A stretch of 64,000 nt of DNA from Eggerthella timonensis (GTDB taxonomy: Bacteria; Actinomycetota; Coriobacteriia; Coriobacteriales; Eggerthellaceae), in assembly GCF_900184265.1 (NCBI RefSeq), contig NZ_FXXA01000002.1, positions 3,703,983 through 3,767,982 on the forward strand, in the 5' to 3' direction. A program made the translations under genes and the position numbers. This document shows, piece by piece, positions 43,730-50,283 of the stretch (the first letter of the stretch is position 1; every line of letters begins with the position of its first letter). Under the pieces are notes generated by a model. That model had not been told where the DNA came from. It made no database searches and worked only from the letters and a program-made list of their open reading frames with translations.

Positions 43730-44236
43730 ATGCATACACACGTCATTCGTGGAGACGTTTTTCTGGCCGACCTCGACCCTGTATGCGGATGCGAGCAAGG
43801 CGGCACAAGGCCAGTCTTAGTCGTGCAAAACAATATCGGCAACAGCCGGAGTGCAACTACCATCGTCGCCGCAATAGCCCAACGCAAACCGTCGCAGCCA
43901 ACCCACGTCGCGATCTACGATGCACCACTGCAACCAGACTCAGTAGTCATGTTGGAGCAAATTAGAACAATCGACGAAAAGCGCCTGGCAAAGAAGCTGT
44001 GTACGCTCGACGCGAAGCGAATGCACCTGGTTGACATCGCCCTCGTGGCTAGCCTAGGCATTCGTCTCGCGCCGCGCGATCCGATGCTGATGACGCTCTG
44101 CCGCACCTGCGCCCAGTCTTTTCGTGATGCCAACAGCTTCACGCTGCGACAAGTCAACTTGAATCAAGACACGAAGGAGCTGTGCACGGTATGCAACATG
44201 CACACCGGATACGACTTCGAGGTAACGCGCCTGTAG
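43730..44236 (+). CDS. PemK/MazF-family toxin with C-terminal zinc-finger-like region
   Basis: The 168-aa protein has a PemK/MazF N-terminal domain (IRGDVFLADLDPV, GGTRPVLVVQNN, LEQIRTIDEKRLAKK). A C-terminal extension carries paired cysteines (CRTC...CTVC), suggesting a zinc ribbon. MazF proteins are mRNA endonucleases. AAAGGA precedes the ATG. No obvious antitoxin gene lies next to it. PemK genes close to the serine recombinase are a recurring feature of this ICE type and may have a regulatory role. Confidence 0.85.
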   Translation: MHTHVIRGDVFLADLDPVCGCEQGGTRPVLVVQNNIGNSRSATTIVAAIAQRKPSQPTHVAIYDAPLQPDSVVMLEQIRTIDEKRLAKKLCTLDAKRMHLVDIALVASLGIRLAPRDPMLMTLCRTCAQSFRDANSFTLRQVNLNQDTKELCTVCNMHTGYDFEVTRL

Positions 44237-44280
44237 AACCCGTTTCTCGTAACCATTGGAATACATCGAAGGAGGCCGAG

Positions 44281-44490
44281 ACGAGCGATTCCTCAGAAGA
44301 ACAAACCATTGCTCGAAACGATTGTCCCAAAGTATCTTACGAGATTGAAGTCGCGGGATGCTCTGCGATTGTATCGTTTGCATCAAATTCTCGCTGCAAA
44401 CGCGAGCTATCCGAGCTGGTCGGAACATTACTCGAATCGTATGCCCTTGCCCCGCAGGATGCGATCTCCGAAATCGCACCTTTGCCTTGA
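44281..44490 (+). CDS. Small ICE protein before the integrase, apparent ACG start
   Basis: The product is about 69 aa, beginning T/M-SDSSEEQ and continuing KVSYEIEVAGCSAIVSFAS. This resembles the small conserved proteins encoded just before serine recombinases in related ICEs. AAGGAGG stands four bases before ACG AGC GAT, where an ATG would be expected. Either ACG is used as a rare start or the start codon has mutated. It lies between pemK and the recombinase. Confidence 0.45.
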   Translation, partial: TSDSSEEQTIARNDCPKVSYEIEVAGCSAIVSFASNSRCKRELSELVGTLLESYALAPQDAISEIAPLP

Positions 44491-44589
44491 TCGAATGGTC
44501 GCCGTAGACTTATCTGTGCTGGACGAGCCAGAGGCGCACCTTGACAAGCGAAAGGACACATCACCGCTCAACCGAGGGCGGGTGATGAT

Positions 44590-46182
44590 ATGAAACGAGT
44601 TTATTGTCTCTACCGTGTTTCGACTGCTAAGCAGGTAGAGGAAGACGACATCCCGATGCAAAAGCAGTCTTGCCGAGAATTTGTGGATGCGAAACCAGAC
44701 TGGGTTCTGGCAAAAGAGTTCATGGAAATGGGAGTGTCGGGCTTCAAGGTTTCCGCGAAAGATCGAGATGTCATCCAAGATTTGCAAAAGGCGGCTATTG
44801 AGAAGAAGTTCGACGTGCTGCTTGTATTTATGTTTGATCGCATCGGTCGCCGCGAAGACGAAACACCGTTCGTCGTCGAATGGTTCACACAACACGGCAT
44901 CGAGGTTTGGAGCGTCAAGGAAGGCCAGCAGCGTTTCGATAACCACGTCGACAAACTGCTGAATTACATTCGCTACTGGCAAGCGTCAGGCGAGAGCATT
45001 AAAACGTCCATCCGCACGAAAGAGCGCATGGGTCAGATTATCAAGGAAGGTCGATTTAAAGGCGGGGTAGCTCCATACGGCTATCGGCTCGTACACAAAG
45101 GCCGGGTAAACAAACGCGGCCATAATGTGTACGACCTAGAAATCGATGAAAAAGAAGCGGCTGTCGTCAGGTTGATCTTCGACCGGCATGCCAATGCCGG
45201 AATGGGACCGCAATCTATTGCTGCATTCCTTACAGCCCATGGCATCCTGAACCGCGAGGGGACGAACTTTGTTGCGCCCTCTATCAGGAACATCGTTTCC
45301 AATCCCGTATATCGAGGTATTCTCCGTTGCGGTGAAAGCGTTTCGGAGGTGTTCGAGCACCTACGCATCATTGATGACGATACGTATTTCCGTTCCCAAG
45401 AGCTAATCAAGCAGAGATCCCAGAAATATCAGGAGCGGAGGCGCATCCCTCGAAAGTTACCGTCCGAGTGTTTGTTAACAGGCAACATCTTTTGTGGTCA
45501 CTGCGGGGCAAGGCTCATTACCTCTACAGCGGGGGCGAAGCGTGTTCGACCCGATGGCTCTATCGAGAATCGGCGCTGGTGGCGCTATCTTTGCTACAAC
45601 CGGGTACGGCACAAGGGCGTGTGCTGCGGCCAAACAGCCTATGTCGCTACAAAGGTCGACGAAGCAGTAACCGAAATCGTGCGCGACTTACTGTCCCGCC
45701 TGAAACGAGTCCCAGTTTCCACCATCGTTGAAAAGCGATTCGGCGAGGAGGTGGGTAGCCTCGAACACAAGCTGAAGGATGCAAAAACCTCACTTTCCAA
45801 GAAAACTGAGGAGCTTGCATCGCTCAAATCGGAAGTTGTCAAAGCCATACGCGGCGAAAGCAGCTTCGATCAAACCCTGTTGAACGAGTTGATTCAAGCA
45901 GCGTCTGAGCAAAGGGAAACGAGCGCTCTTTCCGTTGAGAAGATTGAGGAAGAACTGGCCTCATCGAAAAGCAGATTGACTCCACTCAAAGAGCAACACG
46001 ACCGCTTTGTAAACTGGGCAGATATGTTCGATAGCAGCGATCTGGACACGAGAAGGATGATCGTATGCCAGCTCATCGAAAGCGTCACCGTATCACGCGA
46101 CTACAAGTTGGACATCAAGTTGGCCGTAACGATGGAGCAGTACATGGAGTGCTTAGAGAACCCCAGCGACTTCGCAGCATGA
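44590..46182 (+). CDS. Large serine recombinase, probable integrase of the element
   Basis: The 530-aa protein has a resolvase domain with the catalytic serine in CLYRVSTAKQ (near residue 11) and the FMFDRIGRRE region. A recombinase domain follows (APYGYRLVHKGRVNKRG), then a zinc ribbon (IFCGHCGARL ... GVCCG) and a coiled coil (~395-480). These are the parts of large serine integrases. It stands about 220 bp from the right end of the element. The short core with symmetric 19-bp arms at both ends fits this enzyme class. Insertion into the middle of a tRNA gene is uncommon. Confidence 0.92.
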   Translation: MKRVYCLYRVSTAKQVEEDDIPMQKQSCREFVDAKPDWVLAKEFMEMGVSGFKVSAKDRDVIQDLQKAAIEKKFDVLLVFMFDRIGRREDETPFVVEWFTQHGIEVWSVKEGQQRFDNHVDKLLNYIRYWQASGESIKTSIRTKERMGQIIKEGRFKGGVAPYGYRLVHKGRVNKRGHNVYDLEIDEKEAAVVRLIFDRHANAGMGPQSIAAFLTAHGILNREGTNFVAPSIRNIVSNPVYRGILRCGESVSEVFEHLRIIDDDTYFRSQELIKQRSQKYQERRRIPRKLPSECLLTGNIFCGHCGARLITSTAGAKRVRPDGSIENRRWWRYLCYNRVRHKGVCCGQTAYVATKVDEAVTEIVRDLLSRLKRVPVSTIVEKRFGEEVGSLEHKLKDAKTSLSKKTEELASLKSEVVKAIRGESSFDQTLLNELIQAASEQRETSALSVEKIEEELASSKSRLTPLKEQHDRFVNWADMFDSSDLDTRRMIVCQLIESVTVSRDYKLDIKLAVTMEQYMECLENPSDFAA

Positions 46183-46203
46183 GCAAAGTCGGTTAAAACA
46201 AAA

Positions 46204-46233
46204 AGCCGGATTCTTTTGTTAAAGAATCCGGCT
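46204..46233. terminator. Bidirectional terminator between integrase and tRNA-Ala
   Basis: Perfect 13-bp stem AGCCGGATTCTTT / AAAGAATCCGGCT with loop TGTT. It ends the plus-strand integrase transcript and lies 8 bp beyond the CCA end of the minus-strand tRNA. Confidence 0.85.
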
Positions 46234-46241
46234 GTTGATTA

Positions 46242-46317
46242 TGGTGGAGCTTAGGGGATTCGAACCCCCGACCCCCACGTTGCGAACGTGGTGCTCTCCC
46301 AGCTGAGCTAAAGCCCC
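46242..46317 (-). tRNA. tRNA-Ala (anticodon CGC), carried by the ICE
   Basis: Complete 76-nt cloverleaf with encoded CCA: acceptor GGGGCTT / AAGCTCC with the G3:U70 pair that identifies alanine tRNAs, D-arm GCTC..GAGC, anticodon arm CCACG-TTCGCAA-CGTGG (CGC) and T-arm. It lies inside the element, between the integrase and the right att arm. Its acceptor stem differs from the split host copy, so it is an independently inherited replacement that keeps GCG decoding intact after insertion. Confidence 0.95.
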
Positions 46318-46356
46318 ATATCAAGTTGTACACGTGCACTGTTTCCGTGTTTCAGC

Positions 46357-46365
46357 ATTATACCA
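46357..46365 (-). promoter_or_regulatory. Extended -10 element for the ICE tRNA-Ala
   Basis: On the minus strand TGGTATAAT, an extended -10, ends 39 bp upstream of the tRNA. There is no good -35 at the usual distance. It is an internal promoter candidate that would work in the circular form too. Confidence 0.55.
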
Positions 46366-46380
46366 AAGAGGACGCATACG

Positions 46381-46412
46381 TTGTGATGGTATACGTACCG
46401 CTTGGGCTCCCA
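46381..46412. repeat. attR of the ICE: right arm plus core CTCCCA
   Basis: Arm TTGTGATGGTATACGTACC (46381-46399), the exact reverse complement of the left arm at 4634-4652, then GCTTGGG and the core CTCCCA (46407-46412). Joining it to the left end across the core recreates a symmetric attP. Confidence 0.85.
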
Positions 46413-46428
46413 GCTGAGCTACATCCCC
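46407..46428 (-). pseudogene. Host tRNA-Ala(CGC) 5' portion, 22 nt
   Basis: Reads GGGGATGTAGCTCAGCTGGG then AG, the first 22 nt of a tRNA-Ala. It joins at TGGGAG to the 3' portion at 4571-4630 to give a complete 76-nt gene with a paired acceptor stem. This is the displaced 5' piece of the insertion target. Confidence 0.88.
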
Positions 46429-46458
46429 ACGGAGTAATACGCTTTCGCGCGAGGCAAT

Positions 46459-46487
46459 ATTTTGCCTGTATTGCGACCGTTTGTCAA
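46459..46487 (-). promoter_or_regulatory. Orphaned host tRNA-Ala promoter
   Basis: On the minus strand TTGACA (46482-46487), a 17-bp spacer and CAAAAT (46459-46464), located 31 bp before the tRNA 5' portion. With the ICE in place it fires through the 5' fragment and attR into the ICE-borne tRNA at 46317-46242. Confidence 0.6.
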
Positions 46488-46529
46488 ATGGCAATTGCCC
46501 CCGATTTGAAAAATGCACACGAAAGGGAC

Positions 46530-46778
46530 TTACAGCTCGTTTTCGTCGTCGAGAAACATAGCATCGGCCTCGGCGGCGGAGACGTGCTTGAGAATGTCCC
46601 CCGGCTGGCATTTGAGCACTTCGCACAGCATATCGAGCGTGCTGAAGCGAACGGCTCTGATTTTACCGGTTTTGATGCGGGAGAGGTTCACGTTAGTGAT
46701 CCCCACTTTGTCAGCAAGATCATTCAACGAGATATGCCGATCTGCCATGACCTCGTCGAGATGAAGAACGATTGGCAT
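46530..46778 (-). CDS. XRE regulator (YozG-like) of the chromosomal peptide locus
   Basis: The 82-aa protein has MADRHISLNDLADKVGIT and LSRIKTGKIRAVRFSTL, closely related to the ICE protein at 41800-42021. AGGTGGG precedes the ATG at 46776-46778, and alignment with the ICE copy supports this start. It is the last gene of the radical SAM-peptide-DUF2975-XRE run and a probable autoregulator. Confidence 0.8.
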   Translation of the reverse strand: MPIVLHLDEVMADRHISLNDLADKVGITNVNLSRIKTGKIRAVRFSTLDMLCEVLKCQPGDILKHVSAAEADAMFLDDENEL

Positions 46779-46787
46779 CGAGCCCAC

Positions 46788-47309
46788 CTACAAGGTTTCG
46801 TCCGACAACTTTTGCAGAAGGACGCCGTATTTGAATACGAAAGAGAAGGCGAAGACGACCGCAGCAGCTATAAGAGCGAACAAATCGACCGTCGCGATTG
46901 ACGGACCAGCCCAATCCTGTCGAGCGAAAGAAGAACAATATGTAATGGCGAACTCCAAAATTGCATACACAAGCAACGCGATCGCCATCAAGCGCAGTCT
47001 TCTAACTTGAATCATTGTGAATGGCGAACAGCCTTTTGAAGCATCTGAAAATATTTTTATTAGTGTAACGCACGTTACGGCCATAACCCCACACGAAAAA
47101 ACATACATGACTAACGCTGGTAGGTTCAAATATCCTATGTTGTTGATGGAATTCGAATCGAATAGAGCGATGGCCATAACAATAATTGTAACAATCCACC
47201 ATACACAGACAAATGCAAAAACCAGTTTCATGAGCGCACAGATAAGTTTACAAACTTTATTCGTTCTGATAAGCGATGACTCTGTTTCTTTGGCATCGGC
47301 ATCCATCAT
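46788..47309 (-). CDS. DUF2975 membrane protein of the chromosomal peptide locus
   Basis: The 173-aa protein has four hydrophobic segments (LVFAFVCVWWIVTIIVMAIA, LVMYVFSCGVMAVTCV, MAIALLVYAILEFAI, LIAAAVVFAFSFVF). It also has the family loop GCSPFTMIQVRRLR and a C-terminus YGVLLQKLSDETL, nearly the same as the ICE copy. It lies 10-20 bp before the XRE gene and about 100 bp after the peptide gene. Probable membrane partner or sensor for the XRE protein. Confidence 0.8.
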   Translation of the reverse strand: MMDADAKETESSLIRTNKVCKLICALMKLVFAFVCVWWIVTIIVMAIALFDSNSINNIGYLNLPALVMYVFSCGVMAVTCVTLIKIFSDASKGCSPFTMIQVRRLRLMAIALLVYAILEFAITYCSSFARQDWAGPSIATVDLFALIAAAVVFAFSFVFKYGVLLQKLSDETL

Positions 47310-47335
47310 TCTAAACCTCTCAAATCACACCGGGA

Positions 47336-47380
47336 TATTACGAGACCTCTTTCATACAGTATGAAAGAGGTCTCGTAATA
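47336..47380. repeat. 22-bp perfect inverted repeat between the peptide and DUF2975 genes
   Basis: Arms of 22 bp beginning TATTACGAGACCTC, with a single-base centre. It is a very stable hairpin in RNA and may act as a terminator or processing site that sets peptide RNA levels above those of the downstream genes. It has AT-rich ends but no long T run. Confidence 0.65.
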
Positions 47381-47405
47381 ATACAAATGTTGATCGCTTG
47401 AGAAC

Positions 47406-47492
47406 TTAAATGCCAATTGCCAGACAAGGACCCCCATTAAGACCAATCGGCAAGCAGATAGAGTAGGTCTCTCCTTCGCTATAGAACAGCAT
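47406..47492 (-). CDS. 28-residue precursor peptide next to radical SAM gene (RiPP candidate)
   Basis: The gene starts 4 bp after the radical SAM stop. Its AAGGAGGTGA Shine-Dalgarno is built from the last codons and stop of that gene, so it is translationally coupled. The product begins MLFYSEGETYSIC, continues LPIGLNGGP and ends CLAIGI, with two cysteines in a Gly/Pro-rich C-terminal half. The ICE paralogue at 42662-42733 shares the N-terminus and the S-x-C-x-x-IG spacing. A very short conserved N-terminus plus a Cys/Gly core beside a SPASM maturase is the expected form of a modified peptide. The modification is unknown. Confidence 0.7.
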   Translation of the reverse strand: MLFYSEGETYSICLPIGLNGGPCLAIGI

Positions 47493-47496
47493 TCTT

Positions 47497-48744
47497 TCAC
47501 CTCCTTTGCTGTAGGGATTCGGACATGGCTTTCCCCAGGACGTCGTAGAATTCCTGGGTCATCAGGCAGTAGGAGTCTTTCGCCTCCAGGGTGCCTGATT
47601 CGAACAGCGAGCGGGCTCGGCAGCCTCCCCCGCAGATTCGCAGGTAACGACACGTTCCGCAGTCCTCGAACCGTGCGGCATCGAGCGCCTGGAACATGCG
47701 GGACACGTCGGTTTGCAGCGCGTCGAGCACCGGCCCCTCGAACGCGTTGCCCATGGCGAGCTCGGGGCGTTGCAGCATGTGGCATGGATAGATGGTGCCG
47801 TCGGCATCCACGCTGAGCGACTTGCAGCCGGCGCCGCAGTTGCGCTTCACCGTGAGGTTCACGCCCACGGGCGCATCCATCGCGGGAAGGGGCTTGCCAT
47901 TGTCGAGCGTCAGCAGCGCGCGGCCGAGCATGCGCAGCTCAGGCTCGCCGGGCAGCAAGCCGCCCAGCACCTCGTCGTTCGGCTCGCACGTCAGCAGGCT
48001 GAAGTTGAGCGACGCGCCCAGATCACGGGAAAGCTGCACGTAGGAAGCCAGATCGTCCACGTTCTTCGCATGCACGGTGGGAATGATGTGCGCCGGGATG
48101 CCGGCGCGCTGCACCATGCGCACGGCCTCCACCAGCTCGTCGAAACGCTGCTCGCTGCGAATGTACGCCGGCGCGGCGGCCGAACAGCCGTCGAACGACA
48201 CCGACACGCAGTCGACGTTCGGCGCCAAGCGCTCAAGCGCCTCCTCGGTCATGCGCGTGCCGTTCGACAGCACGGTGACCGAGCCGATGCCGCAGGCGCG
48301 CTTCGCGTGCTCCACGATGTCGGGAAGGTCGTCGCGCAAGAACGGCTCCCCGCCCGAGATGATCAGCTGAGACAATCCGGCGGCGGCAAGCCCTTCCACC
48401 GCGCGCTTCATGTCGGACAAGGACGCGTCGGCCAAGCGGTTGCGGTGCTCGTCGAGCGAGTAGCAGCCCGCGCACGTGAGGTTGCAACGTTGCGTGACGT
48501 GCAGGTACGCCGAAACCACTCGCGGCTCGGCCACCGCACGCTGGAAGAAGCCGCCGCGCGTGAGATGCTCGAGCAAGGCAGGATCGACCTCGATCACGTC
48601 GTCTTCGGGAACGTCTTCCTCAAGCATGCGCGCGCAAACCGCGGCGCCCTGCTCGGTCAGGCCGATGGCGTACCCCGTATCGAGACAGCCCACCATGGGA
48701 ATCCCCGCGAAGTCGAACAGTACTACCTCTTCGGTGAATCTCAT
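47497..48744 (-). CDS. Radical SAM/SPASM peptide maturase candidate
   Basis: The 415-aa enzyme has the cluster motif CNLTCAGC near residue 95 and GGEPFLR. Its C-terminal SPASM region contains CGAGCKSLSVDADGTIYPC and a later group CGTCRYLRICGGGC...YC, as in PqqE-like and peptide-modifying enzymes. The first ~70 residues resemble a PqqD-like peptide-recognition region. GAGGAG precedes the ATG at 48742-48744. A 28-residue peptide gene follows at once, making it a likely substrate. No transporter or protease lies nearby. Confidence 0.85.
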   Translation of the reverse strand: MRFTEEVVLFDFAGIPMVGCLDTGYAIGLTEQGAAVCARMLEEDVPEDDVIEVDPALLEHLTRGGFFQRAVAEPRVVSAYLHVTQRCNLTCAGCYSLDEHRNRLADASLSDMKRAVEGLAAAGLSQLIISGGEPFLRDDLPDIVEHAKRACGIGSVTVLSNGTRMTEEALERLAPNVDCVSVSFDGCSAAAPAYIRSEQRFDELVEAVRMVQRAGIPAHIIPTVHAKNVDDLASYVQLSRDLGASLNFSLLTCEPNDEVLGGLLPGEPELRMLGRALLTLDNGKPLPAMDAPVGVNLTVKRNCGAGCKSLSVDADGTIYPCHMLQRPELAMGNAFEGPVLDALQTDVSRMFQALDAARFEDCGTCRYLRICGGGCRARSLFESGTLEAKDSYCLMTQEFYDVLGKAMSESLQQRR

Positions 48745-49041
48745 GCCAGCTCCTCGTCGTGTGATCGATGCGCCCCCGAAACGTATGCCGAGAGGGTCGT
48801 TTCCCCATGCTTCCCAAGGAAATACTATCATCCAGGCAAACGTTGCCGCTAGGGGCTTTTCAAATACTACAGCACAGCGTCATGTAATGCCACCGTTACA
48901 ATTGGCGTATTCGCAGCCGATCTGGGCATTCACTCGGCGTAAAACGTCGAAGCCAGCACCACAGATTTAACGTTTTATGATAAATTGTCTGACGTGACGA
49001 ATACCGCACAACCACGTTCCCTCGCCGAAAGAGCCGCCGTC

Positions 49042-49956
49042 ATGAATATCAGCCAACTGGAATATTTCGTGACCACCGTGCAATACGGGAGCTTCTCCAT
49101 GGCTGCGAAGGAGCTGTTCGTCACGCCCCAGGCCGTCTCGAAGTCGGTCGGCGATCTGGAGCGGGAGCTGCGCGTGCACCTGTGCGAGAAATCGGGCCGC
49201 AGCGTGAAGCCCACCGAATTCGGCCGCATGTTCGCGGCGCGCGCATCGGAAGCGCTGTCGTGCCTGCTTGATCTCGAGACGCTCGCGCGCCATCAAGAGC
49301 GGATCGAAGCCGATGAGGGCCGCGTCTCGCTGGCCGTGGCCTGCTCGCCCTGCCGCGGCAACGTCATCCGTGCCCACGACTTCAACGCGTTCGCGAAAGC
49401 GCACCCGCGCATCGAGCTTTCCACCACCTACCATTCCAGCGGAGCTTGCCTCGGCGCGCTCGAAGAAGGCGTGGTGGACGCCGCCGTCATCGTGGGCCGC
49501 ACCGGCAAGCCGGGCCTCTCGTGCGTCAAGCTGCTGGCGTTCCCGCTGCACGTGGCCGTGGCGGAGAACCATCCGCTGGCTGCCGCCACGTCCATCCGCA
49601 TCGCCGACCTCGAGGGAACGTCCCTCGCCGCGCCGGAAGACTTGCGCTACTGCCGCAGCTTCATCGCCGACCACCTGCGGGCGCGGAAAGTGGAGCCGAG
49701 CTTCGCCTCCCTCGAGCCGTTCGTGGACCGCAATCGCGACTTCCTCGAAAACGAGCGCGGCGCCCTGTTCGTGGCGCCGGATCCGGCCCTCGAAGCGCTG
49801 TATCCCTCAGCCGTCGTGCGGCCCCTGCATGCGGAGGACCAGATGACCGTCCCCTTATGCCTGGCCTACGCAGACGCCGTCGAGAACCCGGTGCTGCCGC
49901 ACCTTGAACGATACCTCCTTGCGACCGCAGCGCGCATACGCCGCGACCTGCGATGA
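49042..49956 (+). CDS. LysR-family transcriptional regulator
   Basis: The 304-aa regulator has an N-terminal winged helix (MNISQLEYFVTTVQYGSFSM; TPQAVSKSVGDLERELRVHL) and a C-terminal LysR substrate-binding domain. It is divergent from the radical SAM locus across 297 bp, and a coupled small gene follows it. Convergent to it is a FAD/FMN reductase whose expression it may control. I chose the ATG at 49042 because domain homology starts there. Confidence 0.85.
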   Translation: MNISQLEYFVTTVQYGSFSMAAKELFVTPQAVSKSVGDLERELRVHLCEKSGRSVKPTEFGRMFAARASEALSCLLDLETLARHQERIEADEGRVSLAVACSPCRGNVIRAHDFNAFAKAHPRIELSTTYHSSGACLGALEEGVVDAAVIVGRTGKPGLSCVKLLAFPLHVAVAENHPLAAATSIRIADLEGTSLAAPEDLRYCRSFIADHLRARKVEPSFASLEPFVDRNRDFLENERGALFVAPDPALEALYPSAVVRPLHAEDQMTVPLCLAYADAVENPVLPHLERYLLATAARIRRDLR

Positions 49957-50198
49957 ACGCAAGCAGCGAGAACACGAGCGAACCATCGGACTTGAAAGGG
50001 ATGACGTTGATGAACACTCCCGCGGATCGTGAATTGAACAAGCGCCTCATCGATATCTCCAAGGCTCTCAGCTCCCTGTTGTGCGGGGCCTCGACCGACG
50101 AAGACGCATCCTACATCCGCGACGAGGCCCTCCGCACGGTTGCGGAGCAATCCGAGGTGGCCCGGCTGAGGCTCTCGCGCGTCGCATCGGGAAAGTAG
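49953..50198 (+). CDS. Small protein coupled to the LysR gene
   Basis: The 81-aa product overlaps the LysR stop (ATGA). An internal ATG at 50001 with GAAAGGG upstream is an alternative start giving about 65 aa. The sequence is helical and charged (LNKRLIDISKALSSLLCGAS), with no recognised domain. Function unknown. Confidence 0.5.
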   Translation: MNASSENTSEPSDLKGMTLMNTPADRELNKRLIDISKALSSLLCGASTDEDASYIRDEALRTVAEQSEVARLRLSRVASGK

Positions 50199-50210
50199 CA
50201 CCGCTCGCAC

Positions 50211-50243
50211 GAAGGCCGGCACCCTGAACGGATGCCGGCCTTC
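50211..50243. terminator. Terminator between convergent genes
   Basis: Perfect 11-bp stem GAAGGCCGGCA / TGCCGGCCTTC with an 11-nt loop, between the LysR unit and the convergent flavoprotein gene. Confidence 0.7.
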
Positions 50244-50283
50244 CCGATTGGAGACGAAACGAATTGAGCCCCGTCGCCGCCCG

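Larger units (their letters stand above)
4625..46412. mobile_element. Integrative and conjugative element in tRNA-Ala(CGC), with Tad pilus locus
   Basis: About 41.8 kb flanked by the core CTCCCA and perfect 19-bp arms in inverted orientation. It carries partition, relaxase, VirD4, VirB4 and cell-wall hydrolase genes for conjugation, a large serine recombinase beside the right end, and cargo: two Abi genes, a bacteriocin-like cluster, a Tad pilus, a PemK toxin and a peptide/DUF2975/XRE module. The backbone (TnpV, ArdC/SNF2 methylase-helicase, PcfB, PrgI, Maff2-like) resembles ICEs best known from Firmicutes. It splits the host tRNA-Ala gene and supplies a replacement at 46242-46317. Confidence 0.85.

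Noticed and set aside
44309-44593. Alternative 94-codon frame before the integrase
   Set aside because: It lacks a Shine-Dalgarno and family resemblance; the overlapping frame at 44281-44490 has AAGGAGG and a conserved-looking sequence.
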